Assembly: GCA_018881555.1 (NCBI GenBank)
Contig: JACAXG010000024.1
Location: forward strand, 7,806,298 to 7,870,297
Source of the DNA: Amblyornis subalaris
Lineage: Eukaryota; Chordata; Aves; Passeriformes; Ptilonorhynchidae
Length of the DNA: 64,000 nucleotides
Reading direction: 5' to 3'
The position numbers and the translations under genes are program-made. A model generated the notes under the pieces. It saw only the letters and a list, made by a program, of their open reading frames with translations, searched no databases and had not been told where the DNA came from. Numbering within the stretch: the stretch's first letter is position 1; each line of letters starts with the position of its first letter. Shown here in pieces: positions 49,042-63,352 of the stretch.

Positions 49042-49175
49042 TTACCAAGAACTCGGGGCAAGCTCTATAAACAATAAATATATGGAGCAGGATTATCTTA
49101 TGGAAATTATGTCCCATAAGAAATTTATGTAGACTTCTGAGGTACACTGTAACATCACGCATGCATATTTATAGC

Positions 49176-49213
49176 TTTACAAGTCCCTTCCAACCTCAAC
49201 TGTTCTGTGACAG
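49176..49213 (+). mobile_element. possible CR1 LINE tail
   Basis: The stretch caagtcccttccaacctcaa, then ctgttctgtgaca, matches the last ~35 bases of CR1 in the plus orientation. Confidence 0.5.
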
Positions 49214-52200
49214 CAAAGTTATACTTGTCCAAATCTTAAGTTCTTTAATTCCTTAAAATTTAATTTCAAAGCAAGAACTGGCAGCCAAAGGAAGTTAACC
49301 AGAATGCCGATTTAAGCCATGGCTTGACAATGGGGTTCTCTCTTCCATCTTTTTTGCCTCAAACAAGATTGTTGTAGGTACATTTTTATGTACCAAGGAA
49401 AACAATAAATCCTAAAGTTTACACTGCAGGATCACCAGCTTTCTGATACACAAGTTTTGCAATAAGAGAGGTAAGTTGAGTAGGAGATTTAGATGTGAAA
49501 TCCCAAACAGCCTATGGATTAATAAAACTGAATTCAGAGACAAATCTGAGCACACATGCCTAACTTTACCTACATGAAATACAGTTAATAACGCAAGTTT
49601 AAAAATATCCATTCTTTCCACAAAATGTTCGTGTGTTCTCCAAAGGCCATGCACCACGTATGGTATCTTACTTCAAAGCTTGAACAAGCAGTGACCTTTC
49701 AGTAACACAGCACTTGCACACGCTTGGGAAATGTTGGTTCTTTGATGTTCTGGCTGTAGCCAAACTCTGATGTGCCTCCAATGCTACCTCTTATTTTCCA
49801 TCAGCGAAATGCTGAACAGTACAAACTAATCGGGATTAAGTACTGTCAATGGAAACAAACTATGCAATCATCTGCTCCAGTTTGATTCAAACAAGATGTT
49901 TGGTTAACAGAGCGAGTATTTCAGGAAAGTAAAATTTTAATTAAAATCCACACATGCTTCAAAAAGTTACTGCAGGAATATGATGAGATTCCTTCACGGT
50001 TAAGTGGGAACAGCAGCAGCAAACTACAGCCTTAGTGATACCTTCATGTAAAAAGAAGTTGCTAACTACCATTGCCTTAAACCCCCCTTGGAGATTTTTG
50101 AACATTGTACAATTGAACTGTACATATAATTTGCCTGAGTTAGGCACAGCTTTTGTCACCATGACACCAGCTCTAGAATGTCATCTGTGAGTTACTACAC
50201 AGGGAAATGGAGCAAGAAGAAACCTTACGATGCATCCACTCAAGACAAATCTATGTACTCCTCTACGTGACTCATGAGATGAAGAGATCAAATCCCAAGC
50301 AACCCCCACTAGGAAAGTTCCAGTCCATGCCAGCTGCTCCTGAACCACCAGCGGGCCACTGAAAGAGCATTTTATGGCAACCTACAATTCATGCTCTGTA
50401 ATGTGAGCCAGTTCAGCAATTGCTCTGCATGTGTCAGGGCCATTTCTGCAATGAGAGNGCCACAGGAAATCAGAGGGAGAAACTGCTGTCCCACCCTGGG
50501 TGTCCCACCTGCACTGAGTCTCTCAAATCTTGTCACTCTCATCTCCCAGAAACCTCCCAAACCAGCAAATTTTGTAAACATTGAGAAATCACCCTGCATC
50601 TCAACCTCTTGCACAGATCCATTGGAACCACAGTGCCCAACAGAAAGTGCTTTGGGAATTTTTCCAACTAATCATTGGCCTCAGAATTTCTCCTTTGAAG
50701 AGAATTGTCTGTGAAATGCCCAGTGCAGTGGAGCTTTTGCAGGGGATGTTCTGCAGGGCTTGGGGAAGGAATCAATATTGCATGACACCAAAATCTTACT
50801 TTAAATATGGTGTGAAACTATCCTGTGAAGAAACCATTTGTGGCTGGTGTGAAACTGGCTGTAATCCGTTCAGATTTTGGAAGACATTATAGACAGAAAG
50901 TAAAGAATAGGACAGTTGTGGTATCTGGAAAACAGAATTGCTCACATTGGCCTGCATTACAAAAATCACTAAATCTATTCACCATTTACATTAACTGTCA
51001 ACGTAGTTAGCCAATAACAGGGAACTGCACTGGAGTGTAACAAAGCCACAAGGTTAATTTATTATCAAGAACTATAATACTTCATTCTGAACTACACTGA
51101 AACAGAAAATGAAGCTGCAAAGTTACTTAAGACAAGTTTAAAATTTAAAAAAATCCAGCTCTGTGCTCATAATCTCTAGTGCTTCAGTCAAGTCAGTACT
51201 GAATATCTTGCGCTAATATTATGACGTCAGTTACTGAAATAGTTTTCTAAAAAAGCAGAAACACAACATCCAGCATTCCAAGGCAGGTATCCATCCCTGC
51301 CAGTTAAAAAGCATATTTTTCACAACACAGGTTTATATTGTTGTCCCATTTGTTTACTGAACTTACTTTTGANACATAATGAAGATGTGTATCATGCCAG
51401 TGAGAGAAATTTAAATGTATGACACTGAAGAGAAAATGCCTTTCCCAGCTGACAAAGTGACTGCTAGTTTTTTCTCTTTCTCTGTACCTGGAATTTAATA
51501 ACCTACTTTAATCACTTAAACCTGGCTCTAAATAGAAGGTCATGTAGGCAGAGGTGCCATACAAATATAAACCAAAGTTTATGGAAACAACTAGCCCAGA
51601 TTGCATATGCCTACTGCTTCCCAGGCCAAGGAATGATACAGTGTTTAATTCAGATGACCTGGGACATGTCAGCCCTGAGGAAAAAGCTACGCTTTTTCTC
51701 TTGATAACCAATGAAAAAATACGGACCAAAGTCGACATTTTTATGTTACCTTACAGAATTCACATTTATGAACCAATATATAAACAAGGTCAGTAGCATA
51801 ATTAAGAATATGTGCCTGAACAGAACTACTCCTGACAGTCTCCCAGTATTTTCTTATGAAGTACACAGAAGTAATTAACATTAACACAATCATTCAGAGC
51901 AGAGCCCAGGAAAAGCATAAATTAATTGTAGACTACTTATTGAATCTTTCCCTCTAGCAGCAATGGAACCAAGCTCAGGGGTAAGAATGCAAATTCTCTG
52001 AGCATGACAGTGCTTGTTGCTGAATCTGCCTGCATCTAGTAAAATGCAACTACAATCTCCAGGTCCAGCAACTGTACAGACAAAAATAGAAAAAAAAAAA
52101 ATCCAGCAAAAATAACCTCTTCAAAGAATCATTAACATCTTGGGCATTAGAAATATCACCTAATCAACTAAGAGTACTGTTATGCAACAAAACCCATTCA

Positions 52201-52479
52201 TGCCTTTAAATAACAGCTGAACATAAACTATTCTTCCACCAGAATGAACCAATTTTCAGCCTTTAATCAATGCAGAATGAGAAGGGTGTTTGATTCAGTC
52301 ACAGAAATACTTCTATTTCTTAGAAGTTGTGTTTGGCCAAACTACAGATAAGCAAAAAGAAGTATGTCATCTCAAACAGAAGTGGACTTGTAACAGTGAG
52401 TAATCCATGCTGACACCTATTCTTCTTTTTACACATTACTGATAAGCACACTGAAAAAGACAAATTTCTAGGTTAAAAT

Positions 52480-52496
52480 GGGGGGGGGGGGGGGGG
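52480..52496 (+). repeat. G homopolymer (17)
   Basis: An uninterrupted G run followed by tggcggg, giving added G-quadruplex potential. Confidence 0.85.
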
Positions 52497-53254
52497 TGGC
52501 GGGAAATGTATTCCAGAAACGAGTCAAAAACCAGGAACAAGCAGGAACCATTTAGAGGGGAAGCCTCTAGAGACAACATACATTACACATCACTGGTTTC
52601 CTACCAGAGGAAAAAATCTGTCTCCAATCATGTTTAGCTCCAGAGTATTCAATTTTAATTCCCATTATGGAACTCAAAAGGTTTCTGGGAGCAATCAAAC
52701 CGGCAAATTTCACGTTTTTATGAACTTGGCTCCTTCCCTTCACTCTTTGCAATGCTTCCAGTTCTGTCACACAGCTGAAGGTGCCCAAAACCAGGCCAGT
52801 AGCAGTGCCTGGTCCATAGGTAGGGCTGTGCTGGTTGGCTGTCAAATGCCAGCCCTCGTCTGCAGTGCATCAGGGCTTAAGCAGCCACTACCCGACTCCC
52901 CTCTCTGGAGCACTTCTTTGGGTTTCTCATCTACCTGTTTGCTGATTCTTACGTGGCTAAAAGTAAGAGCATAACAATAAATCTGATCCCCCTATTTCTC
53001 TGACAAATTAAACTGGTTAATGGACATAAAACCTGGAGGAGGTAAAGTCAAAGAGAAAGGAAAGATTAACACAGCTGGGCTAGCATCACCACAGGAAATC
53101 TAGAGAATGTATTAAGGTAGCAGAACACAGTTTTTAACTGTATTTTATGTCTTCTCTTAGTGCTCTAGTTTACCGAAATGATAAAATTTCAACATACTTC
53201 TGAAGAGCTGAATCATCAAGATAATTAACATTCATCTCACATGCAATAACAGCG

Positions 53255-53692
53255 TCCTAGGCCGCATCAGTGGGAGCGGAGCCAGTAGATCCAGNGAAGC
53301 CATTCCGCTCCCTGGCACCTGTGAGAAAACCTACTCAAGGGGCTGGAGCTGTGCCATGCAAAGAGGCTGAGGGAACCAGGGGTTTGAGCCTGGAGAGAAG
53401 AAGGCTTCAGGAGAAACTGCTGGCAGCCTTCCCACACCTACTAACAGGTTTTGCCAAGACAGAACTGCTCTCCTGACTCAGGTTCACAGCAGTTTAAATA
53501 GAGAAAATATGNCCATAAAAGTGCAGCAGAGAAGGTTCTGGATGGACACAAATGGAGCAGACATTGTGGACTGTCCATCTTGGAGGTCTTCAAGACTTCT
53601 CTATAAAATCCCTGAGTAACCTGCTCTGAATTCAGCTTTAAGCAGGAGATTCCTTCCTGAATGGCTGTGTGATTCCAAGACATTTTCATCTC
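53255..53692 (+). mobile_element. old CR1 LINE copy, diverged
   Basis: The left part has aaggggctggagctgtgcc, aaagaggctgagggaaccag and gtttgagcctggagagaaga. The right part has tcttggaggtcttcaagact, cctgagtaacctgctctgaa and ctttaagcaggagattcc. These are two stretches of one CR1 in correct order with decayed sequence between. The tandem octamer tail is not clear. Confidence 0.6.
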
Positions 53693-56600
53693 ACTCCAGC
53701 AAAAATGGAAAGGCTAAGACCATGGGAAGAACCACAAGCCAATTCTTTCCCTCACATTTAGTTGAAGATCAGATTCTTTCTACTCCAATATGACCTTTTC
53801 TGGGTTATAAAGCTGGAAATAGTTGTCAGAAATTTACCAAAGGATTTAAAAATTGGATGCAGTTAAAAATACTTTTAAGCTTTACTCCTTTTGAATGTAC
53901 CACAGGAGGACTACATAATGACTATGTACATCCTTCAGACGCTGACACCAACCAGGCTGACCAACCGGAGTCAATTTTCCTCCAACACCTGCTCAACAAG
54001 TAGCTAATTAGTGATTAGACATCTGGGCAGAATTCAGCATTCAATGTGAGTAACAGAGCAGCTTAATAAAAGTAGGAATGTAGCAACTGTTAGGTTCCCA
54101 AATAGGCTTCTCTGCACCTATGATGGTACTCAAAAACNTTACTTCATTTTTTTCATTTCTGAGTCTTGGTTTTGGGCTTTTTTGTTTGTTTTTCCAAGCA
54201 GCAGAAGTGACAGGAGATAGACAGGAGATTCTACTTCAAAAGACAAAAGAACACTTTAAGCCTTCAGTACTAGAGGATTCCTAGGCCTACTGCAGACTAC
54301 GGGCACTTTGGCTTAGAATAGAGGCAGCTGTGGCTTGCGGCCATCAAGTCTATTATAGGAGTTCACCACATCCTGCAGATCTACTGAAATACTTGTGGAC
54401 AGAGGCTCCCTTCTCCAGGACATCACAGCAGACTTGAGAGCTCCTCGCATCAGCGTGAATGACTTTGCTTATATACAGTTCAACCAAGGCAATGTCCCCA
54501 GAATACTCCCCTCTTCCACCTCTACACTGCCTAGGTAAGCATGTATTTAACATTTTCATGTCTGAAATTCAGAAATCATGGCAACAAAACCTGTTGCTCC
54601 TGCTACGTTAACTGCAAACACATTCTCCCTCTTTCAGCATTATTTCCTGGAGAGATAGGAGGTTTATTTCAACTCTCCCAAAAGCGGTGACCCTTGCATC
54701 TTTCTTGGAGGTAAAAAAAAATTATAATAAAAAAATATCTTAGAATCTAAACGCGGGGTACTTTTGCGATGTCCTAAAGCTCTCCTCAAAGAACTAGTTT
54801 AGAAAACGAGGGGTTTGGCCTCATGGCAGGGGAAGAGAAGATGAAGATACCAAGCACACCATCAGGCCTGAGGCAAAATAAGCAGGTGCAAGGAGTGTCC
54901 AGTTACGAGGAGAAGGTAACAAGCCATCTAAGATGCTGAATCATTTTTTCCGCTAGTCTTTCCAAGAGCGAAACACAGGACTTTCCAGCCGTTGAGATGA
55001 GAATGAATACGAATACTTGAGAATTCAGAATAGGTTCCTGCAAGAGACAGTTACAGAATTGGAACATTTGCTTTTTAAACAATTCAGCTTTCCTCAATTC
55101 TCTTATGTACAGCCCCTGAACCAGAAGCCACCTTTCAGTAATGTGGTTAGGTTTAGATCTGTGACTGGACATGGATAAAGCAAGGTCCAACACACAATAC
55201 TTGCCAGAGTAGCCTTTGCCTATCCTGGCAGCAGCAGCAAGAGAGAACAACAGTGTGTAACATCACCCAGTGTTAAATCCTGCCCTTCAAACCAGATGAA
55301 TTTGTACAAATTTGCATCAACACCACAGTAGACATTTATCTACTTCTAGTCATGCACTCGCCTGTTCTCAGTCCCAGTAATCAGATGATCTTAGTTTGCC
55401 GATTTCCAATCACTGCTATAAAAACGGTTCTCTTACTTGTCTTCTTTCATCAGAACAAAGAGAAAGATAAAGGAAATTAGGTTTACTTAGGAAAGGAAAT
55501 TACTTAGAAAGTAAGAATTAGCTATGTGACTAGACACAACTTGTACAAGATCATCAACATGCCAAGATTTTATTTAGTTCTAATGTAGAGTGAAAACTGA
55601 AGAATTCACACTTTAAACGTCTGAAAAAATACAGGGATAAAGGTAGAACATGTCACATGATTCCTTTCAGCCTTTTTAATCACCATTGTAATAGGAAGTT
55701 CCAAGTCATTCTGGCAAGCTATCACTGTTTTGGTGGTATTTTTGTCTTCCATGTCAAACTTTAGAAAGCATTTTATGAATAACTTAATTAAAATGAGCAA
55801 CTTTATTTTGTGGGTTGCATATACTGGCTTGTTATTTTTGGGGGGTATTTTTGTTGGTTTTTTGGTTGGCTGGTCAAAGTTTTTTTCTCTCCAGTTTCAC
55901 ATTTTATATTACATCAGAATAACTTTTCTTCTGGAACAAAATTCCAGACAATACATAAAATCTCCTGATTTTGAAAATCATTGACATTGACAGAAAAATA
56001 GATTACCACAGAATGCTCCTGTTGAAGACTTCCTCATTACTGTTCTACACATGACCACACACTCTTCCAGGCAAAAACAGGCACCACAGCCTTGTGACTC
56101 TGTTACTTTGCTCTATCACTCATGCCAGCTTTGGTACTTCATCTCTCCCCCCACAGCTGGCACACCTGCCTTGCTGCTCCCTTTTCTCAACATTTCAGCT
56201 GCTCCCTGACATATAGTCCAGCCGAAATCCTTGAAAACTGCCCACTGCTTTCAACTGAAAGTGAATGGGAATGGAAAACGAGGAAAAACAATCCAAAATC
56301 ATACCCTGTTTTGATGAATGCCTCACCCTCACAGAGGCCACATGTGTCATCACCCTCACTCATCACAACTGTATTCTGAAATTGCTGCCACTCCCAACAT
56401 CAAGGATTACAACTTCTACTAAGAAATTTCTAAATTCAACAAACAAAAATAAATGAAAATCGGATGTTCCATCCTCTAATGATGACTTTTGTTACATCCA
56501 GCATTACTTAACAGTCTCATTTCATTTTACTTTGAAACAAGGATTTTTTTAAAATTAAAAATCAATGTCAGACATATAATTTCATCTGTGGCAAGTGTTC

Positions 56601-58375
56601 AAATGGTGAAAAGAATGTGTGCGAAAATATCTAGGATGATTTCAAAACATGCAATGATTTGTGCCAGTGATTTCTGCATTTCATGGTTAAATTCTGCAGC
56701 TAAGTTCAGCGCACTGAATTACTGCACTTCAGAGTGCACTGACACACTACATTAAAAGCAACGTTCCACAGCCACCCAAGTGGTGGCAGTTTCCTGTAAT
56801 TCCTCAGAGCTTCCTATTGCAATTGTGAAGTGACTTTAGTGGTGGTAAATGTTTTTAACGGGCTGTAAAGAATAAATTTTTGAGTGTGTTTATATCACCC
56901 CAAACTTCACAGCCAAGGCGGTGCAGCGAGGAAAGAAGAAAAGGAGAAAGTTGGTAGGTTAGAAGAGTGGAAATAGCACAGAGACATTTATTAATGACGT
57001 TCATGATTCTCTGCTTCCATGTTCCCTTGTAGAAGCAGCTTCCAAGATTTTAGTGANGGGTCAAAGAACAAACCATTAATTTTCTAGTACATTTGTAAAG
57101 GATCTGCACTCTGTTACATGTNAAGTACAAAACTATCCTTGATGATAATTAAATTTTTCACTATGTTAAAGCATAGTAAAACAAAGTGTTTCAGGAAAGG
57201 ACTGTAAAACGCCTTTCTACAACTCCGCAGAAATGGTAAATGGGAGACTACAGGACCCAGCTGACAACTACAGCGAGCAGACAGTTCAATGATGTTTGCT
57301 GCTTGTGTTTTAAATCAGACCAGTCAAGGAAGCTCTTAGAAGCCTGAGCCAGCTATACAAACCCATAGCTGAATACTGCAGTAAATAACACGTCACACTA
57401 AGCAATGCCAACTTCATACTCTATTTTAGGTGAAATGTGATATTTTCTGAGAAACATGTAAATAATGTAACTATGGTCCTTTTGGAAGGAAAAAAAAAAC
57501 AAACAAGAAAATCCCACCCCAAATCTTGCAATTACTATAATTGTTTTGTTTTGGGACTAACAGATGTGATCTCACTTTACTGCAGAGCCTACTGGGGATG
57601 GTTTCAAAGGAGGCCAATTCAAGTGCAAGTTGAGTCTCGAGCTGAAGAAACTTTAGACATACACTACTCTGCTGAAACTGATTCATGTCTTCTTCCCAGT
57701 ATCTTTAACACACCTTCAAGTCACAGAGTATTCTTCATCCAAGACAGAACTGATGGCGTGTCCTCTCAAATACGAAAGCGAAGTAAATATGCTTTCTTCC
57801 ATTTTTCGAAAGTAATTCATTTGCTATCTTTTTATTTCATAATCCCATACAAAACATCAATGCTGGTGTAAATACTTCCTGTAAAGCCCTTTCACTTCTT
57901 CCTCCATGTCATTTTATAAGCAAATTCAGTACAATTTTTATTTGTTCAATGCATAAATAAATCCCAACAACTTCACTGGGACATTCAGGAATGGTAAGAC
58001 GAGGTTGAAGTATTCAGCTTAACTCCCTAATGAGGACCAGGTCCTCTTTTGAACATGATCCAACAGCAAGCTCCTTTCCATCCTCCTTCCTAAGCCCTGC
58101 AGACTCAACTATCAGTTACTGCCCATATTACCTGGAAGAGTGACTTCAACCCACCACATTAACTTCATAGGCAGCAATAACAGATCTACTGAGGGTACTG
58201 GGATTTCTTACACCTCTTTTTGTTATCGTGCTTTTGTAGAAAGCATCTACTGCAAAGTAAAACAAATTGTAAACACTGTCAAAAAATAAGAAATTACCGT
58301 GAATTAAGTGATTATAAAATGAACAGACTAAATTTTGGTTCTGTTTTGCATTGTTTACAAATCAGACACAGAAGC

Positions 58376-58432
58376 TGAATTTGATGATCCTTGTGCCTCC
58401 CTTTCAACTCAGAATTATTCTATGATTCAGAC
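58376..58432 (+). mobile_element. short CR1 LINE tail
   Basis: The sequence aatttgatgatccttgtg, ccctttcaactcagaatt, attctatgattcag is the terminal part of a CR1 copy. Confidence 0.55.
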
Positions 58433-59109
58433 GGAATTTATTTCTTCATAATTGAAATAATGTCACAAACTGCTTTAGTAACAATTTTACTGAGACAACA
58501 GTCACACATTTTATCAATAAAACCCACTCATGATTATGAACTTTGCCTGAAGAAGATACTCTCTTGAAAACAGAGTATCCCAGACAAACTAAATGATTTC
58601 TCATATGCTGAAACGAAACAAAGAAAACAGAAAACTTTCGGTGATGTATTTAAAAGATTTCACAGTATTAATACAAGGGAAACTGTGGCATGATAGAAAC
58701 ACTTTTCAATGGAAAAAGTGTTTAAATACATTGAGAAGCTTTATTCAAGCTAACAACCATTAATACGCATCTGTTCTTCTCACTTGATGGTAACCTGGGA
58801 AAAAACTATGACTATTTCCACAAATGTAATTTTCCACATTTGATTTATTCCTTTAAAATCAAATTTTACTTCATTTCTCATCAGCTGTGTCTTCTATAAA
58901 CTCTTCCTTTAATGAGAAGTAGAGATGTACTAATAAAGGTGTTCTGGATTGCCAACCTGTTACGGAGAGGCTAGCAGCACTGTATGCAAATACAGAACCC
59001 AGAAAATATCACTGTATATGGGGATGACAAAGAAGTCTTCTCTGTTTTATAAAGAGAAAAATATTAACCTAAGGTTTGTAAAGTGGTATAGTTGAATTCA
59101 AATGTTTGT

Positions 59110-59252
59110 CTTTAACAAGGCCAAGTTGGACAGGGCTTGGGAAAAGCTGGTCTAGTGGAAGGTGTCCCTGCCCACAACAGAGGGTGAGATGAGAGAAGCT
59201 TTAAGGTCCCTTCCAACCCAAACCATTCTGGGATTCTGTGACTCTCTGATCA
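59110..59252 (+). mobile_element. CR1 LINE 3' fragment
   Basis: The sequence runs through gctggtctagtggaaggtgtc, gctttaaggtcccttccaac and ccattctgggattctgtgac. It is the same subregion as the copy at 23772-24064. Confidence 0.88.
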
Positions 59253-59845
59253 GCTTAACTAAAGAAGTGGGGGAAATCCCTGTGCATGCTTATTATTCAA
59301 GCATTTCATGTTTTTCACACTGCATAGCAGAAAGGTTTTTACTTTGGTTTGGGGTCTATTTTACTGCTTTTATACAAACAGGATCAATTCCTCAATGATT
59401 CCAGGATTTTGTTAGTAGCAGTGTTTCATTTTTAACTGCAAAAGAAATCTGAATGCTGATCTTTTAATGACTGCTCATCATTTTTGATACTTGCAACCCC
59501 TTNTGCTAATGTAACTCCAGTTAAAAGTAACTGCTAGAGAGTTTTCCCACTGACAATCATTACAAAGTGTGATTCTGGCAGCATAAAGTTTTCATAACTT
59601 TTCCATTATAGTTTTGGAAAGTCCCAAACTGCCAAACCACAAAAGAATTCAGAAAGCAAGACAAATGATACTCTAGGTTACACTAGTGTAACAGTTCAGT
59701 ACTTGCCCCCTTTCAGCAGTTATCTACAACCACAGCAATATATAAGAGCAGAATAAATTCTTGCACCTTACACTACACACCCTCACGACAGCTGAAGATA
59801 TCAGTTATCAAATGACATGGTCCACTTGTTTCATAACCCAGCTCA

Positions 59846-60250
59846 GATTCACAGAATCACTTAAGGAAAAGACCTTAAGATTATCAAGTCCAACCTGTGA
59901 CCGATCCCCATCTTGTCAACCAGACCACAGAACTGAGTGCCACGTCCAGTCATTTCTTGAATGCTTACAGGGATGGGGACTGCACCACCTCTCTGGGCAG
60001 TCCCTTCCAAGGGGCTGACAGCCCTTTCCATGAAGAAATTCCTCTTGATGTCCAACCTGAACCTCCCCTGGCACAGCTTGAGGCCGTTTCCTCTTGTCCT
60101 GTCCCTTGTTCCCTGGGAGCAGAGCCCAATTCCCACCTGGCTGTACCCTCCTGTCAGAGAGTTGTGGAGAGTGAGAAGGCCCCCCCCAAGCCTCCTTTTC
60201 TCCAGGGTGAGCTCCCCCAGGTCCCTCAGTTACTCCTCAGAGGACTTACA
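59846..60250 (-). mobile_element. CR1 LINE fragment
   Basis: The copy begins attcacagaatcacttaag and continues cttgtcaaccagaccacaga, ctctgggcagtcccttcc, tgatgtccaacctgaacctcc, gttccctgggagcagagccc and cctccttttctccagggtga. The short open frames on both strands here are repeat shadows. Confidence 0.92.
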
Positions 60251-63225
60251 GAATGCCCAACTGTATTCTGAAATGCCACTGCCAATTCCAAATGCCTACC
60301 CTCCCAGACAAGTACATAAATGCACTACTTAACAAACTTCTGCGGGTTGGGAGCTATTTGTGTTTTGAAAACTATTTTCAAGGAAAACAAACTACTGAAA
60401 ATATTAGGAACTAGAGAATCTCATGAGGTTAATACAGAAGCAGGGTACATTGCAGCTTCAAAACCATGTGTGGTGATTCAAGAGGTTAGCAAATGAACTA
60501 GCAATGAGCTGCCAAAGGTTTATCCACACAGAACATTTTGAGGTGCAGGTCTCCATGGGACCCAAGGTCTTATCCCTCTCAGTGTGATCAAAATAAATAC
60601 AAGAACCATTACAGGAGAAGTAGAACATAGGGTGGAAGGAAGGACAAGAGTAATCAACCTCATCTGAAGTGAACAATACACTAGTAAAGTTTGAAGGCTG
60701 CAACAAACTTGGGTCAATACAGCTCGTTTTAGCAGAGCCTCTGATTGCACGACTAGACGCAGAGCTGGGATGCTGGGATTTGGCACTGCCTTGTGGGTGC
60801 TGTTCCTTGCTGTATTTTTCAGGTGGTCCCTAGGGCTGTTGGCTCCTGACAACCACCACTCCTCTGGACAACACTCAGGAACTGTTGGGTACACAGTGCA
60901 GGCCCTGGGCTCTTCCCAAGGAAGGGAAAAGNAGTTCTGTGATTTGATTTTGGTGGGGGAAGATTGAGGGGAAGAAGAGAATGAGAATGCTGGGATGTGC
61001 ATGGGAGCCATGCCAAACTCTGCAACTTGTCCTCAAGGCTAGAAATGGTACCTCACACATTTACTTGCTGTACCCACCAGGGACTGGGGCCCAGCCCTCA
61101 TGTGACATTGACAGTGTTTCTTTGCTGACAATCCAGACTTACAGGAAGTTGAGAAATTATTCTCTACATTCACCTGAAATTCTAAGAACACACATTTTCT
61201 TCTAATGATTCACCAAACATAACCTTTGCACAGGATTTGATTCTCTTATTAAGATAAATTTAGCCACCTTGTTGAGATTAAGATCAACTTTACATTTAGA
61301 AAACAAGACTCCCAATGTTGTGATTTATAGGTCTATAAAAGCCATATATTTGGTATGTATGATCTACAGTAACTCAGGAATGCATGCTCTAGCACTAAAT
61401 TTCATGCTGAAAGCTTGCTAATGCCTCAGGCTACTGAACGAGATGATACATGAAGCTGTACACAAGGAGATTGCATAGTAGTTTCTTAATTTACCTCTAA
61501 ATTACACCTACCAGAGGGTTTTCCGAGTATTTCTGTCTCTAAATGTCTTGCAGTCTGGTAATACCAACTGCAGGTACTATGAAAGTAAAATTCCCCATTT
61601 CTAGCCAAACACCTATATCCATGACAAACAAAATTCTTAGGTTTTAAATTTTCAGAGGTGTTGTTCAAATTGTTTTACAAACTCCATAATAAATGTATCC
61701 TTTCACATGGTTAATTTACCTGAAAATATTATTGTGCAAAACAAGGCAGATNTATGTATACTTAAGCATTAGCTAATTGTTTATACAATTTTGAAGGCTC
61801 TGTTTTGCTTTATTTATATTATTATTTCCTTTCTTGCAACAGATCATTCATTTGATTACCGGTCTGTGCCTATAAAGTCAAGACTGCAGGTTGTAACTGA
61901 AAAATAGAAACAGTTCTTGTTTCAAGACCGTTTCATTAATCTACATTAAGTATTTATGGATGATGTTATTAAAATTTCATTAAAGGAAACCTACCCAACA
62001 ACGGCAAGTCCATTAACAAGAAAAAGATCTCATACGAGCAGAGCTGGAGGGTACATTTCCGTAGATGAAATATGTACCATAATTAATGAAATAATAAAAA
62101 TTAGAAACATTTTCCAAAAATTTTACATTCTACAAGTCACTATTTTTTATTATTTTTTAAAAAGAAAGAAAATTTCTATAGTAATTTAATAATAAACACT
62201 TTCATTTGAAGTTGATTTTCAAAGGGGCAGGACAATACTTTTATAGAGAAGTCTGCAGGAACAGGTTGACAGTAATGGTGGGTCAGAAGGTGAGTGGAGA
62301 AAAAGCCTTGAATCAGAACCTCAACCAGCTGCCATCAAGTTGATTTATCTTAGGGGAACTATAAGCTTTTTTTTTCCCCCCAGCACTTTAAAGAAGTGCA
62401 CTGAATGGTGAGGTGCTCATGAATCTGTACAATTCAACAGCTGGAACTAAAAGATGACAGTCCCAACCACCAAATACTCCATTTGGATTGTAGGTTCCAG
62501 AAAAACCAACAAAAGTGAGAGTCCTCTCAAATTGCATACACTTCTTATGCCTGGAGCTGTGCGGAACAGGCAGAGCTGAGACAACTAAACAGACCTGGCT
62601 GGAAAATACCGAGTGAGTGACATTCAAGTACTAGGTAACAAAAGTTAAATGCAAGTTATAGGGAACTTACCAATTTATTACTAATTTTCACTGAACTGTT
62701 TGCACTTTTGTTTGCAGGCAAGACATTGCTTTTTTTAATTTATTTTTTAATATTTAGCTACAATACTGAATAATTGCCTGAAATAAAGCCCTTCAATATT
62801 TCCAAAGCCAAATGTACAATCTTAAATTTGCTGGACTCAGGCATGCAGAGGTTTTTAGAGAAATTGGAAACTCTCCCACGGAAAATTTCAAGCCCTGAAC
62901 AACTCCATGGGTAGCACTCCTCATTTTCTAAAAAGACAGGAAAAAATTGATTTGAAAGTACGTGTTGTAATTTACCCTTATTAAAACTCAACATGTGTTG
63001 CCAACTTCAATATGAATTCACTGAGCTCCATAAGTGTGCTTTAGAACCATAACTGCTAGATCAAAATCTACATCCTTCTTATTTTGTCATAGGCAAGATT
63101 AATGTCAAAGAAGCTGACTGTAACACTAAAATATGTATAAAAACAGAGAGGAGAAATATTTACACTCAATACTCAGTGTATGAAGAACACAAAAAAATTT
63201 TATCTTTACAAGGTGAAGTTGATCC

Positions 63226-63352
63226 TCATCATGGAATCACGGAATGGTTTGGGTTGGAAATGACTTTAAAGCTCATCTTGTTCCACCCCCTGCCATGGGC
63301 AAGGACACCTTCCACTAGACAAGGTTTCTCCAAGTCCCATCCAACCCAGCCA
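63226..63352 (-). mobile_element. CR1 LINE 3' fragment
   Basis: The copy reads catcatggaatcacggaatgg, ggttgggttggaaatg-like sequence (tttgggttggaaatgac), gccatgggcaaggacacctt and ccaagtcccatccaaccc. It is truncated after about 125 bases. Confidence 0.88.

Noticed and set aside
53780..53870. Minus-strand FKS-containing open stretch ending at a GT, considered as the missing ATXN10 exon
   Set aside because: Only FKS matches; the conserved HLIRLIGNLC core is absent, no AG acceptor is in place and the phase is wrong.
58141..58250. Minus-strand stretch with a good acceptor (ttttactttgcag) and a GTAATA donor, read as a possible missing ATXN10 exon
   Set aside because: All three frames contain a stop before the donor, and the peptide has no resemblance to the ataxin-10 IGNLC segment.
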